Positions 19,222 to 27,985 of a DNA stretch of 64,000 nt are shown here, piece after piece (position 1 is the first letter of the stretch; each line of letters begins with the position of its first letter). The DNA lies in assembly GCF_039523615.1 (NCBI RefSeq), contig NZ_BAAAFQ010000007.1, positions 372,001 through 436,000 on the forward strand, given 5' to 3'. The stretch comes from Psychrosphaera haliotis (lineage in GTDB: Bacteria > Pseudomonadota > Gammaproteobacteria > Enterobacterales > Alteromonadaceae). Position numbers and translations under genes: made by a program. Below the pieces are notes generated by a model. That model had not been told where the DNA came from. It was given only the letters and a program-made list of their open reading frames with translations, and ran no database searches.

Positions 19222-19297
19222 GCCTCGATAGCTCAGTTGGTAGAGCAGAGGATTGAAAATCCTCGTGTCCCTGGTTCGATTCCGGGTCGAGGCACCA
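19222..19297 (+). tRNA. tRNA-Phe (GAA), copy 1
   Basis: A 76-nt cloverleaf with acceptor stem GCCTCGA/TCGAGGC, D-loop AGCTCAGTTGGTAGAGC, anticodon loop TTGAAAA with anticodon GAA, T arm GGTTCGATTCC and encoded CCA at 19295-19297. The sequence is identical to the copy at 19449. Confidence 0.98.
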
Positions 19298-19322
19298 TTC
19301 TTCTTGAATGTGTGCAGAAGAA
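19298..19322 (+). repeat. Hairpin between tRNA-Phe and tRNA-Thr
   Basis: A 7-bp perfect inverted repeat (TTCTTCT at 19298-19304, AGAAGAA at 19316-19322) starts directly after the CCA of the first tRNA. It could mark the RNase processing point of the polycistronic precursor. Confidence 0.4.
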
Positions 19323-19345
19323 AATCCCAGCAATGGGTTGGTGTC

Positions 19346-19421
<76 letters not shown>

Positions 19422-19448
19422 TTTCTTCTTTTTTTAGCACTATAATGT

Positions 19449-19524
19449 GCCTCGATAGCTCAGTTGGTAGAGCAGAGGATTGAAAATCCTCGTGTCCCTG
19501 GTTCGATTCCGGGTCGAGGCACCA
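19449..19524 (+). tRNA. tRNA-Phe (GAA), copy 2
   Basis: All 76 nt are identical to copy 1, with matching short flanks (GT before, ATTC after), which suggests local duplication. Anticodon GAA; CCA encoded at 19522-19524. I see no clear terminator before the convergent thiF. Confidence 0.98.
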
Positions 19525-19620
19525 TTCGCTAAAGTAAAATAGAACCTCATTTTTATGACTTACTATTACCTCATATAATTAAACTGTAAAACAAAAACTC
19601 GGCTATGACCTAATGCATTG

Positions 19621-20406
19621 TTAATCCAAATGGTTACAGCAGACTTTGCAGCTCTGTTCCTTTTTTACTTTTAAGTTACTAACAATCATCCCCCAAGCAT
19701 CAAATGTAATCAATTCACTGATACTGGTACTTTTGTTCAGAAGCATTCTGATAACTTCAATAGCCTGTAGGCTACCCATAACACCTAGTAAAGGGCTTAA
19801 AACGCCAGAGGTAGAGCAGTTTAGGCTTTGTGTTGGTTTATTGGGGAAAAGACATTCGTAACAAGGTGACTGGCTGTTCGAAAAGTCAAAGCTCACTAAT
19901 TGCCCTTGGCATTGTATTGCTGAGGCTGAAACTAATTTGATTTTGCTAGCAACTGCATGTGAATTTATAAAATGTCGAGTCGTAGCGTTATCAGTGCAAT
20001 CTAAAACAATATCTACATTTTTTAATTGCTCAGATAAATTCAACTCTAAAACAGACTGATTAATAGCGTTAATATTAATCAAGGGGTTCAAATACTTTAG
20101 CCTTTGTTGGGCAGCACAAACTTTGGGTTCGCCGATATCTTGGCTTGTAAATAGCACCTGCCTTTGTAAGTTACTAATTTCAACAACGTCATGGTCTATT
20201 AGAGTGATACTACCAATACCAGAGGCGGCTAAGTATTGGCTAGCAGCGCAACCTAAGCCACCCATACCGACTATCATGACGCGAGCGCTAACAATATCTA
20301 GCTGGCCTTGTTCACCAATATTTTCGGTCATAACATGTCTGTTGTAACGGAGAAACTGTGGAGTACTCAGGCTTTTGTTAACATATGATTTATTAGGGCC
20401 ACTCAT
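19621..20406 (-). CDS. thiF: Adenylyltransferase ThiF (HesA/MoeB/ThiF family)
   Basis: ThiF adenylates the C-terminal glycine of the sulfur carrier ThiS so that it can be charged with sulfur. The protein has the E1-like ATP-binding motif MIVGMGGLGCAASQYLAASG, the family segment LIDHDVVEISNLQRQ, the catalytic Asp in VDIVLDCTDN, and two zinc-binding CXXC pairs (CYEC and CKVC). It is the last gene of the thi operon. ATG at 20406 is chosen because GTGAG lies nine bases upstream. A GTG at 20421, 2 bp after the thiDE stop, would add five residues. MoeB is the main alternative but the operon settles the call. Confidence 0.93.
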   Translation of the reverse strand: MSGPNKSYVNKSLSTPQFLRYNRHVMTENIGEQGQLDIVSARVMIVGMGGLGCAASQYLAASGIGSITLIDHDVVEISNLQRQVLFTSQDIGEPKVCAAQQRLKYLNPLININAINQSVLELNLSEQLKNVDIVLDCTDNATTRHFINSHAVASKIKLVSASAIQCQGQLVSFDFSNSQSPCYECLFPNKPTQSLNCSTSGVLSPLLGVMGSLQAIEVIRMLLNKSTSISELITFDAWGMIVSNLKVKKEQSCKVCCNHLD

Positions 20407-20423
20407 TGGACTTTTTCTCACTT

Positions 20424-21992
20424 TTATTCATTTAATTGTTGTTCAATGATTTGCTGGAAATTTTTGACTGCTTCGTCAGTATTTTCAGCTCGAGTTATTG
20501 CGGTAACAACCGCTATAGATCCGACTTTAGTCATTAAGACGTCTTTTGCGTTTAAAAGACTAATACCACCAATAGCTACAATTGGAGTATTCGACGTCAA
20601 TTGAACCAGTTTTTTAAGAGTACTTAAGCCTTGAATTTGTCCTGTCATATCTTTGGTTTTAGTTGGAAATATGGCACCGATGGCTATATACGACGGCTTA
20701 TACTGTAATGCTTTTAGCAGCTCATAATGGCCATGAGTGCTGATACCTAAGCGAAGTCCTGCTTGCTTGATTGCTTTTAAGTCGGCCGTTTGAAGATCTT
20801 CTTGTCCTAAGTGGACTCCATAAGCATTGTGCTCAATGGCATATTCCCAGAAGTCATTAATGAATAAGCGGGCCTGGTATTGCTCTCCTAATTTGACCGC
20901 TTGTGAAATTGCATTAGATAACTTATCTCCTTTGAGCTTTTTTTCACGATATTGGATCGTTTTTATGCCCAGTTGTAGCAATTGTTGCAACCATTGTAAC
21001 GAGTCTACAACCGGATATAACCCCAGCTTGTTTGTCCCACAGGAAGGAAAACTAACATTGGTAGCCTTCCGATTAGAGTGACTGTGTGGCTCCTTGCTTG
21101 GATTATTATTTAATAGTGACTCAATACTTAATACTTCAGGATAATTACTAATATTATTTGGCCAACCCCCTTGCCAAACACCGGCATATTTATAGGTTTG
21201 CTTTTTTGCTACATTCAATCCTTGATTGATATAAGCCTTAGCAATAACAAAGGCATCTCTGACTAGATACCCTTGTGCAAGCAATACAGTTATAGCAGAT
21301 GAGAAAGTACACCCAGTGCCGTGGCTATTGTCAGTTAATATTGTATTGCTGCTCAGCCAATATGAGTCAGAGAAGCTTGAATAAACATCTATGCTTTTGT
21401 TTTCAGTTATGTCGATGTGACCGCCTTTTATGATGCTTGCGCCAACTCCAAGGTTAAGTAATTTTTTTGAGGCAGCTTGCAAACATGTCCAGGTTTGGGG
21501 ACATATTCCGGTTAAGGCTATTAGCTCATGTTTATTTGGTGTTATTAAATCGACTAAAGGTAGTAGTAGGGTTTTTACAGCAGGTAAAAGATCTTCTTCT
21601 GTTAACGGCCCACCATTTGAAGCTATTGCAACGGGGTCATAAATTACATACGGCTTTGTTATAGCGTTGGACTTAATTTGATTTATTTGTTCCGCTATTA
21701 ATTTAACCTGACGAGCATTGGCCAGCAAACCTATTTTGATGACTTTAGGAGTGTCCACCTTGATTAAAGCTGAAATCTGAGATTGTATGACCTCCTCTAG
21801 TACAGCATTAATCGCAAGTACATTATCATGGTTTTGAGCAGTAACGGCGGTTATAACACAGCTAGGATCTGCACCTAGATTATGCATAGTCTTTATATCT
21901 GCCTGAATCCCAGCTCCGGCCGTGCAATCACTGCCGGCTATAGTCCACACCGTTGGTTTTGTATTGGAATTTTCTGGGAAAATGTTATTCAT
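20424..21992 (-). CDS. thiDE: Bifunctional HMP(-P) kinase ThiD / thiamine-phosphate synthase ThiE fusion
   Basis: The N-terminal half is ThiD, which phosphorylates HMP and HMP-P: TVWTIAGSDCTAGAGIQADIK at the start, the segment VYDPVAIASNGG (as IYDPVAIASNGG), and DNSHGTGCTFSSAI. A linker of about 40 residues rich in N and S follows. The C-terminal half from about residue 325 is ThiE, which joins HMP-PP with the thiazole phosphate: IQYREKKLKG, LFINDFWEYA, GVHLGQED, IGAIFPTKTKDM and IVAIGGISL. The 522-residue length equals the two enzymes together. The ATG at 21992 overlaps the thiG stop by 8 bp; an upstream in-frame start at 22052 would overlap thiG by 68 bp and is less likely. Confidence 0.94.
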   Translation of the reverse strand: MNNIFPENSNTKPTVWTIAGSDCTAGAGIQADIKTMHNLGADPSCVITAVTAQNHDNVLAINAVLEEVIQSQISALIKVDTPKVIKIGLLANARQVKLIAEQINQIKSNAITKPYVIYDPVAIASNGGPLTEEDLLPAVKTLLLPLVDLITPNKHELIALTGICPQTWTCLQAASKKLLNLGVGASIIKGGHIDITENKSIDVYSSFSDSYWLSSNTILTDNSHGTGCTFSSAITVLLAQGYLVRDAFVIAKAYINQGLNVAKKQTYKYAGVWQGGWPNNISNYPEVLSIESLLNNNPSKEPHSHSNRKATNVSFPSCGTNKLGLYPVVDSLQWLQQLLQLGIKTIQYREKKLKGDKLSNAISQAVKLGEQYQARLFINDFWEYAIEHNAYGVHLGQEDLQTADLKAIKQAGLRLGISTHGHYELLKALQYKPSYIAIGAIFPTKTKDMTGQIQGLSTLKKLVQLTSNTPIVAIGGISLLNAKDVLMTKVGSIAVVTAITRAENTDEAVKNFQQIIEQQLNE

Positions 21993-22800
21993 TGTCGCTA
22001 ATCTTTGTGTTTTGGTGCCAAAATGGAGTATCCAATGTAGGTGTACTTGCATGTGCTGTCTGTTGCTGTTGCATTAAGCCCGCCCGGAAACCAAGTTCGC
22101 CAGCATTTAATGCATAGCAAAATGCTTTTGCCATCCCTACAGGATCATCTGCCAACGCAACTGCGCTATTCAACAAGATACCGTCAAAGCCCATTTCCAT
22201 TGCTATGCAAGCATCAGAAGGTTTACCAATTCCTGCGTCTAGTATCAGAGTGGTATTGGGTAAACGATGCCTGATTGTTTCGAGGTTGTATGGGTTGATT
22301 AGTCCTTTCCCTGTACCTATTGGAGAAGCCCAAGGCATGATCACTTCACATCCCAAATCGTAGAGATTTTGGCATATAACTAAGTCGTCCGTACAATATG
22401 GTAAAACCTTAAAGCCATCCTTTATCAGCATATTGGTTGCTTTTAATAACTCAATTGGGTCGGGTTGCAGGTTGTAGTCATCACCAATCACTTCTAATTT
22501 AATCCAGTTTGTATTAAATATCTCACGACTCATTTGCGATAGAGTGTAAGCTTCGTTGGCGGTTTTACAGCCAGCAGTATTAGGTAGTACAAACCCCTGT
22601 GTTTTCGACATGATGTCTTGGATATATTGCCAAATTTTTTGACCAGAGCCCTGTTCTGGCTGTTGGCGCTTTAAAGAAAGGGTCACAACTTGTGAACCAC
22701 TAGCTAACACTGCCTGTTTCATAATTTCAGGAGAGGGATATAGAGCACTGCCAATCAGTAATCTGCTATTAAGTATCTCTCCATATATATTTAGGCTCAT
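21985..22800 (-). CDS. thiG: Thiazole synthase ThiG
   Basis: ThiG makes the thiazole phosphate ring from deoxyxylulose phosphate, dehydroglycine and ThiS thiocarboxylate. The 271-residue protein shows the Schiff-base lysine in IKLEVIGDDYNLQPDP, the phosphate-binding segment MPWASPIGTGKGLINPYNL, and DAGIGKPSDACIAMEMGFDGILLNSA split over the usual barrel strands. It starts 3 bp after the thiS stop. The glutamine-rich tail (MQQQQTAHAS) extends past the fold and overlaps the thiDE start. Confidence 0.95.
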   Translation of the reverse strand: MSLNIYGEILNSRLLIGSALYPSPEIMKQAVLASGSQVVTLSLKRQQPEQGSGQKIWQYIQDIMSKTQGFVLPNTAGCKTANEAYTLSQMSREIFNTNWIKLEVIGDDYNLQPDPIELLKATNMLIKDGFKVLPYCTDDLVICQNLYDLGCEVIMPWASPIGTGKGLINPYNLETIRHRLPNTTLILDAGIGKPSDACIAMEMGFDGILLNSAVALADDPVGMAKAFCYALNAGELGFRAGLMQQQQTAHASTPTLDTPFWHQNTKISDNE

Positions 22801-22803
22801 TTT

Positions 22804-23013
22804 TTAACCACCATGAATTGGGAATAAAACATCAATAGAGTCAGAGTTTTTGATGGAGGTAAGTGTGTACTGACTTTTGCTCACAAATTCACCATTAAGT
22901 GCCACTGCGTAGCTCATTTTTAGCTGAGAGCTTGAGAGAAAAAGATGTAAAGCGTCACTAACATAAGCTTTATCAGCTAGCGTTAATGTATGTCCGTTTA
23001 TATGTATATTCAT
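22804..23013 (-). CDS. thiS: Sulfur carrier protein ThiS
   Basis: This is a 69-residue ubiquitin-like sulfur carrier ending in the diglycine HGG that ThiF adenylates. The protein begins MNIHINGHTLTLADK and contains VALNGEFVSKSQY. The start at 23013 has AAAGG eight bases upstream. A longer in-frame start at 23061 would overlap thiO and adds residues not seen in the family. It sits between thiO and thiG. Confidence 0.93.
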   Translation of the reverse strand: MNIHINGHTLTLADKAYVSDALHLFLSSSQLKMSYAVALNGEFVSKSQYTLTSIKNSDSIDVLFPIHGG

Positions 23014-23054
23014 TTTATTAACCTTTTCTAAAATGTTGTGGGCATTGCAGAGTC

Positions 23055-24194
23055 CTAACAAAACCTGATTGGCAATAGCGAAGAGTAATTGGATGAAACA
23101 GATTCACCAGAAGTTGGAGCTCGACTTTTCAAAGCATGTTCAACGGTCGTTTCAAGTTGTTTTACGACAACGGGCGCTATTAAGTATCCATGGCGATAGA
23201 GGCCATTTACTTGGATGAGTCTATTTTTACATCGTATTTGTGGTTGATTATCATTAAAAGCGGGTCGAAGTTGGCTGATATGTTGTTGGATATGAGCTTC
23301 TGCAAAACCAGAATGAACACTATAAGCGGCACTTAATAGCTCCAATGACGAGCGAACTGTTATTGGTTTACGGCAATCACTTTCTAGTTCAGTTGCCCCT
23401 ACGACAAAAATGTTGTTGGCTTTTGGCGCTATATAAAGTTGGTATCTAGGGTGCATTAATCGAACGGGTCTTGTAAGCTCAACCTCTGGGGCTAGCAAGT
23501 GAAATAACTCACCTCTTACACCTCTTAAGTCGGTAAGAGGAGCTGCTTTTTGTGACGACTCTTGAGTTCTTGCTCCTGTACCTCGAGCATCAACTACTAA
23601 ATCAAACTTATGCAATTGCCCATTTGCACTGAGTGCACAATGATCAAGAGCGTTAGTCAAACCTGTGACGATAGACTCGCTATGCCAATTAATTAACTTG
23701 CACTCAAGCTCTCGCTTCAACGCTGTTAACAGCATGCGGTTATCAATTTGACCTTCCAATGGCAAGTAAACTCCTTGAGTAAATTGCTGGCTTAATTGGG
23801 GCTCTAATTGAAACAGCTGTGATTGATTTAACTTATGCATATCATGTTGAGGGTAATGCCTTGTCAAGTGACGAGTAAGCCGCTGATACTCCCCGAAGTC
23901 TTGTTGATGACTTATCATTAGAGCCCCGAGTTGTTGAAAATCAACTTGATGTTGTAATTGAGCAAGTATCTGTGGCCATAAATTGAGGGAAACAATTCCC
24001 ATTTCAACAATGTTTGGGGTACAGTGTAATGACTCCCCTAACGGAGTTAATAAACCAGCGGCGGCATATGCCGCACTTTGTGTTGCTTGTTTGTTGTCTT
24101 TATCGAAAATAGTTACTCGATAACCATTGCGTACTAAAGACAATGCTGTCAACCGACCAATTAAGCCTGCACCTACCACCGCTACATTTGCCAC
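23055..24194 (-). CDS. thiO: Glycine oxidase ThiO (FAD-dependent)
   Basis: ThiO oxidises glycine to the iminoacetate (dehydroglycine) needed for thiazole formation, using oxygen, in place of the anaerobic-type ThiH. The 379-residue protein has an N-terminal FAD motif (VAVVGAGLIGRLTALSL), the family segment SAAYAAAGLLTPLGE, DLRGVRGELFHL, and a C-terminal HGYLIAPVV. The GTG at 24194 is preferred because AAGGAG lies six bases before it. A TTG at 24212 is the longer alternative. It starts about 24 bp after the thiC stop. The choice of ThiO over ThiH suggests an aerobic lifestyle. Confidence 0.9.
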   Translation of the reverse strand: MANVAVVGAGLIGRLTALSLVRNGYRVTIFDKDNKQATQSAAYAAAGLLTPLGESLHCTPNIVEMGIVSLNLWPQILAQLQHQVDFQQLGALMISHQQDFGEYQRLTRHLTRHYPQHDMHKLNQSQLFQLEPQLSQQFTQGVYLPLEGQIDNRMLLTALKRELECKLINWHSESIVTGLTNALDHCALSANGQLHKFDLVVDARGTGARTQESSQKAAPLTDLRGVRGELFHLLAPEVELTRPVRLMHPRYQLYIAPKANNIFVVGATELESDCRKPITVRSSLELLSAAYSVHSGFAEAHIQQHISQLRPAFNDNQPQIRCKNRLIQVNGLYRHGYLIAPVVVKQLETTVEHALKSRAPTSGESVSSNYSSLLPIRFC

Positions 24195-24218
24195 TAGAGG
24201 CTCCTTTGTCAAAGTTTG

Positions 24219-26189
24219 CTATTTAGCAGGGTGATAAATTTCGCTACCTGATGCTTTAAATTCAGCAGACTTTTCAGCCATGCCTTTGACGACTTCACTA
24301 AGTTCACTCTGATTTGCCACTAGAGTCTCATCAACTAACTTAATACTTATAGATTCACCTCTTGTTTCCATCTCTGCTGCATAGTCGCGAACTTCCTGGC
24401 TGATCTTCATTGAACAAAACTTAGGACCACACATTGAACAAAAATGAGCTACCTTCCCTGATTCTTGTGGCAAGGTTTCGTCGTGATACTCAAGTGCACG
24501 CTCTGGGTCTAAACTCAAATTAAACTGATCATGCCAACGAAACTCAAATCTTGCCTTTGACAGTGCGTTATCTCTTATTTGAGCACCAGGATGGCCTTTG
24601 GCTAAGTCACCAGCGTGCGCTGCAATTTTATAGGTTATTAACCCTTCCTTTACGTCTTCTTTATTAGGCAAGCCTAAGTGTTCTTTTGGCGTTACGTAAC
24701 AAAGCATTGCGCATCCATACCAGCCAATGTTCGCAGCCCCAATGCCAGAGGTTATATGATCATAACCTGGAGCTATGTCGGTAGTTAATGGACCTAAGGT
24801 ATAAAAAGGTGCTTCCCCACAATGCTCTAATTGTTGTTCCATATTTTCTTTGATCATGTGCATAGGCACATGACCAGGACCTTCAATTATGGTTTGTACA
24901 TCATGCTTCCAAGCAATCTTTGTTAGTTCGCCTAACGTTTTCAACTCGCTAAATTGTGCTTCATCATTTGCATCAGCAATTGAGCCGGGTCTCAAGCCAT
25001 CACCCAACGAAAATGAAACATCGTATTGCTTACAAATTTCACAGATATCTTCAAAGTGGGTATATAAAAAGTTTTCTTTGTGATGAGACAAACACCATTT
25101 CGCCATTATTGAACCGCCTCTTGAAACAATTCCAGTGACTCTTTTTGCTGTCATTGGGACATATCGCAACAACACACCAGCATGAATAGTAAAGTAGTCA
25201 ACACCTTGCTCAGCTTGTTCTATTAATGTGTCTCTAAAAACTTCCCAGGTTAAGTCTTCAGCCACGCCATTTACTTTTTCTAGCGCTTGATAAATTGGCA
25301 CCGTACCAATTGGAACTGGAGAGTTACGAATGATCCACTCTCTGGTTTCATGAATATATCGTCCCGTTGATAAGTCCATTACAGTGTCAGCGCCCCATTT
25401 GGTTGCCCAAACAAGCTTTTCCACTTCTTCCTCGATTGATGAGGTTACCGCCGAATTGCCTATATTAGCGTTTACTTTGATTAAAAAATTACGGCCTATG
25501 ATCATAGGTTCGGCTTCAGGGTGGTTGATGTTTGATGGAATAATTGCCCGGCCACGTGCAACTTCGTCTCTCACAAATTCTGGAGTTATTACTTCAGGCA
25601 TATCTTTACTGCCAATTACCGCTCCAAAGCTTTGGCCAGTATGCTGTTGAGTTAACACTTCATCTTTGAGGTTTTGTCTTTTTAGGTTTTCACGAATAGC
25701 AATGTATTCCATTTCTGGGGTGATAATACCCTGGCGGGCATAGTGCATTTGAGTTACGTTTTTACCTGGCAATGCTCTTCTTACTTTGGGTAGGTTTTCA
25801 AACCTAATGTGATCCAAACCATCGTCTGCTAAACGCTGCTGTGAGTAGCCAGAAGTAGCACCTGAAAGAATTTCTGTATCGTCCCTAGATTCAATCCAAC
25901 TAGCACGTAACTTATCTAACCCTTTGTGCACATTAATGGGAGTTTGTTCATCTGTGTAAGGGCCTGAGGTGTCGTATACTTGGATGGGTTCATTGGGTTC
26001 AAGTACCGGCTTTTCCTTAGTGCCACCAATAAGTGAATCAGTCAAAGCTATTTCGCGCATACCCACTTTGATTGGGTAGATGTTACCGTCAACATAGATT
26101 TTTTTTGAATTTGGAAAGCGTTGATTTGAACAATTAATTAGGAATTGCTCGGCTTGTTCGCGACGTTCGCGACGAGTTAATTTTGTCAT
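24219..26189 (-). CDS. thiC: Phosphomethylpyrimidine synthase ThiC
   Basis: This radical-SAM enzyme converts aminoimidazole ribotide to the HMP phosphate moiety of thiamine. The 656-residue protein contains GRNFLIKVNANIGNSAV, the GATSGYSQQRLAD and MAKWCLSHHKENFLYTHFE segments, and the C-terminal CX2CX4C iron-sulfur motif CSMCGPKFC near residue 583. The ATG at 26189 is chosen because AAAGGCAG lies just upstream and the family begins near here. An in-frame TTG at 26231 would add 14 residues with no family match. It is the first gene of the thi operon and sits 127 bp downstream of a TPP riboswitch. Confidence 0.96.
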   Translation of the reverse strand: MTKLTRRERREQAEQFLINCSNQRFPNSKKIYVDGNIYPIKVGMREIALTDSLIGGTKEKPVLEPNEPIQVYDTSGPYTDEQTPINVHKGLDKLRASWIESRDDTEILSGATSGYSQQRLADDGLDHIRFENLPKVRRALPGKNVTQMHYARQGIITPEMEYIAIRENLKRQNLKDEVLTQQHTGQSFGAVIGSKDMPEVITPEFVRDEVARGRAIIPSNINHPEAEPMIIGRNFLIKVNANIGNSAVTSSIEEEVEKLVWATKWGADTVMDLSTGRYIHETREWIIRNSPVPIGTVPIYQALEKVNGVAEDLTWEVFRDTLIEQAEQGVDYFTIHAGVLLRYVPMTAKRVTGIVSRGGSIMAKWCLSHHKENFLYTHFEDICEICKQYDVSFSLGDGLRPGSIADANDEAQFSELKTLGELTKIAWKHDVQTIIEGPGHVPMHMIKENMEQQLEHCGEAPFYTLGPLTTDIAPGYDHITSGIGAANIGWYGCAMLCYVTPKEHLGLPNKEDVKEGLITYKIAAHAGDLAKGHPGAQIRDNALSKARFEFRWHDQFNLSLDPERALEYHDETLPQESGKVAHFCSMCGPKFCSMKISQEVRDYAAEMETRGESISIKLVDETLVANQSELSEVVKGMAEKSAEFKASGSEIYHPAK

Positions 26190-26309
26190 TGGTTTCTGCC
26201 TTTCGTAAGTTAGCCCAAAGAATGAGCACAAAAGACGGAGTGTAGATATACAGGAGGTATGTCATACCCAAATTAATACGTGCTTTACAGCCGACACTAT
26301 TAAAATGAG

Positions 26310-26418
26310 AGTGTATTCCCTTGTTTCCTTCGCAGATATTAGTCTGAATCAGGTTCTACGGATCCCGCTTAAGCGATCTCAGCCATTACAAAAATACTAA
26401 TGGCACTCCGACAAGTCG
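26310..26418 (-). ncRNA. TPP riboswitch (THI element) upstream of thiC
   Basis: On the minus strand the RNA runs from about 26411 to 26316. It carries the conserved core in order: GGAGTGCC, a variable P3 arm, GGCTGAGATC, GGATCC, GAACCTGAT, the P4/P5 arm, then GCGAAGGAAACAAGGGA. These are the THI-box pyrimidine- and diphosphate-binding segments. No strong Rho-independent terminator lies between it and thiC, so control of translation or Rho access is more likely than classical attenuation. It should repress the whole six-gene thi operon when TPP is abundant. Confidence 0.95.
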
Positions 26419-26642
26419 AAAAGATGTTAAGCGATTCAATTTGTATACGCAAGGGATTAGTTTCACTACGTTTTTTATCAAATTACAAACTAGAGCGGAT
26501 CTGGCAGGCTACAGGGGAACTTGATGAAAACGTTTTGTTATTACTCCTATCGTATTAATTATGTGATTTTATGATTTAAAGCTGGCTACTCACTAACTAA
26601 TTCAGTAATAATTAGTTCTCTTTGTCTTTTTTTGAGTGTGTC
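26419..26642. other. Divergent region between thiC leader and transporter gene
   Basis: Beyond the riboswitch, the remaining bases of this 453-bp gap should contain the thi operon promoter on minus and the promoter of the transporter at 26643 on plus. The sequence is AT-rich. I see no further RNA motif or ORF with a ribosome site. Confidence 0.5.
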
Positions 26643-27968
26643 ATGAACGCCGTTGTTGTTGCTGTTTTGTTAATGGTTGGGTTGAGTTTAGTTCGCGTTA
26701 ATATTGTTTTAGCGCTAATTGTGAGTGCGATGGTAGGTGGCTTAATCGGAGGGTTAGGTCTTATTGAAACCGTAAATGTATTTACAAGCGGTTTGGGTGG
26801 TGGAGCTGCTATCGCTTTAAACTACGCGATGCTAGGTGCATTTGCCGTTACTATTTCCAAGTCGGGCGTTACCGATGTTTTAGCTGAAAAAATTATAGGT
26901 AAAATTAACTCCCAAACTGAGAAACAAACCAGCACGCTGTGGGTAAAAGCGGGTTTAATGGCGAGTATTTTATTGGCAGCTATTTCTTCCCAAAACGCAG
27001 TTCCGGTTCACATCGCATTTATTCCAATTCTTATACCACCATTATTACACGTTATGGCTCAACTAGAGTTGGATAGAAGGGCAGTAGCCTGTTTATTAAC
27101 TTTTGGCCTGACAGCAACCTATATGTTGTTACCTGTTGGTTTTGGCAAGATATTTTTGAATACAATATTGTTTCAAAACCTGGTGGATAATGGTGTTGAT
27201 ATTCAAGTTAGCCAATTACCTTTAGTTATGGCGATACCGGTGTTTGGTATGTTTGTAGGCTTATGTGTGGCTCTTTTTATCAGCTACAAAGGTAAACGAC
27301 GTTATTCAGTGGAAAAAATATTGGCTGCAGAGCCTGAAAAAGTATCCATTAAACCTAAGCACTTGTTAACAGCTTTAGTGGCTATTATTGCTGCTTTGGC
27401 AATTCAGCTTTATACAGGTTCCGTTATTATTGGCTCTTTAACCGGTTTAGCTGTATTCATTGCTGGTGGTGTTTTAAAGGTTGATGAGACTCAGGATGTG
27501 TTCTCCAAAGGCGTGATGATCATGGGCGTTTTTGGTTTCATTATGATATCTGCCGCTGGATTTGCAGAAGTTATGAAGGCTACAAGTGCTATTGATTCAT
27601 TAGTTTCGTCAACGGTAAATATGGTTGGTGATAATAAATTATTGGCTGCTACATTAATGTTAGTGACCGGTTTATTGGTAACAATGGGAATTGGCTCATC
27701 GTTTTCAACTATTCCGATTATTGCTTCTATATACGTACCTTTGGCTTTATCTTTTGGGTTTTCGCCAATGGCAACAGCTGCCATTGTTGGCGCATCGGCC
27801 GCATTAGGAGATGCTGGTTCGCCAGCTTCAGATTCAACGTTAGGCCCGACATCGGGTTTAAATGTAGATGGTCAACATGATCACATTTGGGATACCGTTG
27901 TACCAACCTTTGTTCACTTTAATATTCCGCTAGTGTTGTTTGGTATTATCGCAGCGATGATACTTTAA
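26643..27968 (+). CDS. Na+/H+ antiporter-like or histidine transporter family (YuiF/COG2056) membrane protein
   Basis: This is a 441-residue integral membrane protein with about eleven hydrophobic segments. It contains the family stretches SSQNAVPVHIAFIPILIPP, LPVGFGKIFLNTILF and the C-terminal ALGDAGSPASDSTLGPTSG followed by DGQHDHIWDTVVPTF. These place it with the YuiF-type carriers, annotated as Na+/H+ antiporters but with a proposed histidine-transport role in some bacteria. The ATG at 26643 starts the first membrane helix; an in-frame TTG at 26622 would add seven residues. It is a single gene next to the TPP-controlled operon, so a thiamine link is possible but unsupported. Confidence 0.75.
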   Translation: MNAVVVAVLLMVGLSLVRVNIVLALIVSAMVGGLIGGLGLIETVNVFTSGLGGGAAIALNYAMLGAFAVTISKSGVTDVLAEKIIGKINSQTEKQTSTLWVKAGLMASILLAAISSQNAVPVHIAFIPILIPPLLHVMAQLELDRRAVACLLTFGLTATYMLLPVGFGKIFLNTILFQNLVDNGVDIQVSQLPLVMAIPVFGMFVGLCVALFISYKGKRRYSVEKILAAEPEKVSIKPKHLLTALVAIIAALAIQLYTGSVIIGSLTGLAVFIAGGVLKVDETQDVFSKGVMIMGVFGFIMISAAGFAEVMKATSAIDSLVSSTVNMVGDNKLLAATLMLVTGLLVTMGIGSSFSTIPIIASIYVPLALSFGFSPMATAAIVGASAALGDAGSPASDSTLGPTSGLNVDGQHDHIWDTVVPTFVHFNIPLVLFGIIAAMIL

Positions 27969-27985
27969 TTGAATCAACGGCGAAG

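Noticed and set aside
19441..19446. TATAAT just before the second tRNA-Phe
   Set aside because: It ends only two bases before the mature tRNA, so transcription would start inside the gene; no -35 partner is needed to explain the cluster, which has its own promoter at 19136.
26190..26310. Intrinsic terminator in the expression platform of the TPP riboswitch
   Set aside because: Small hairpins such as GGTAT-GAC-ATACC exist but none is followed by a U run.
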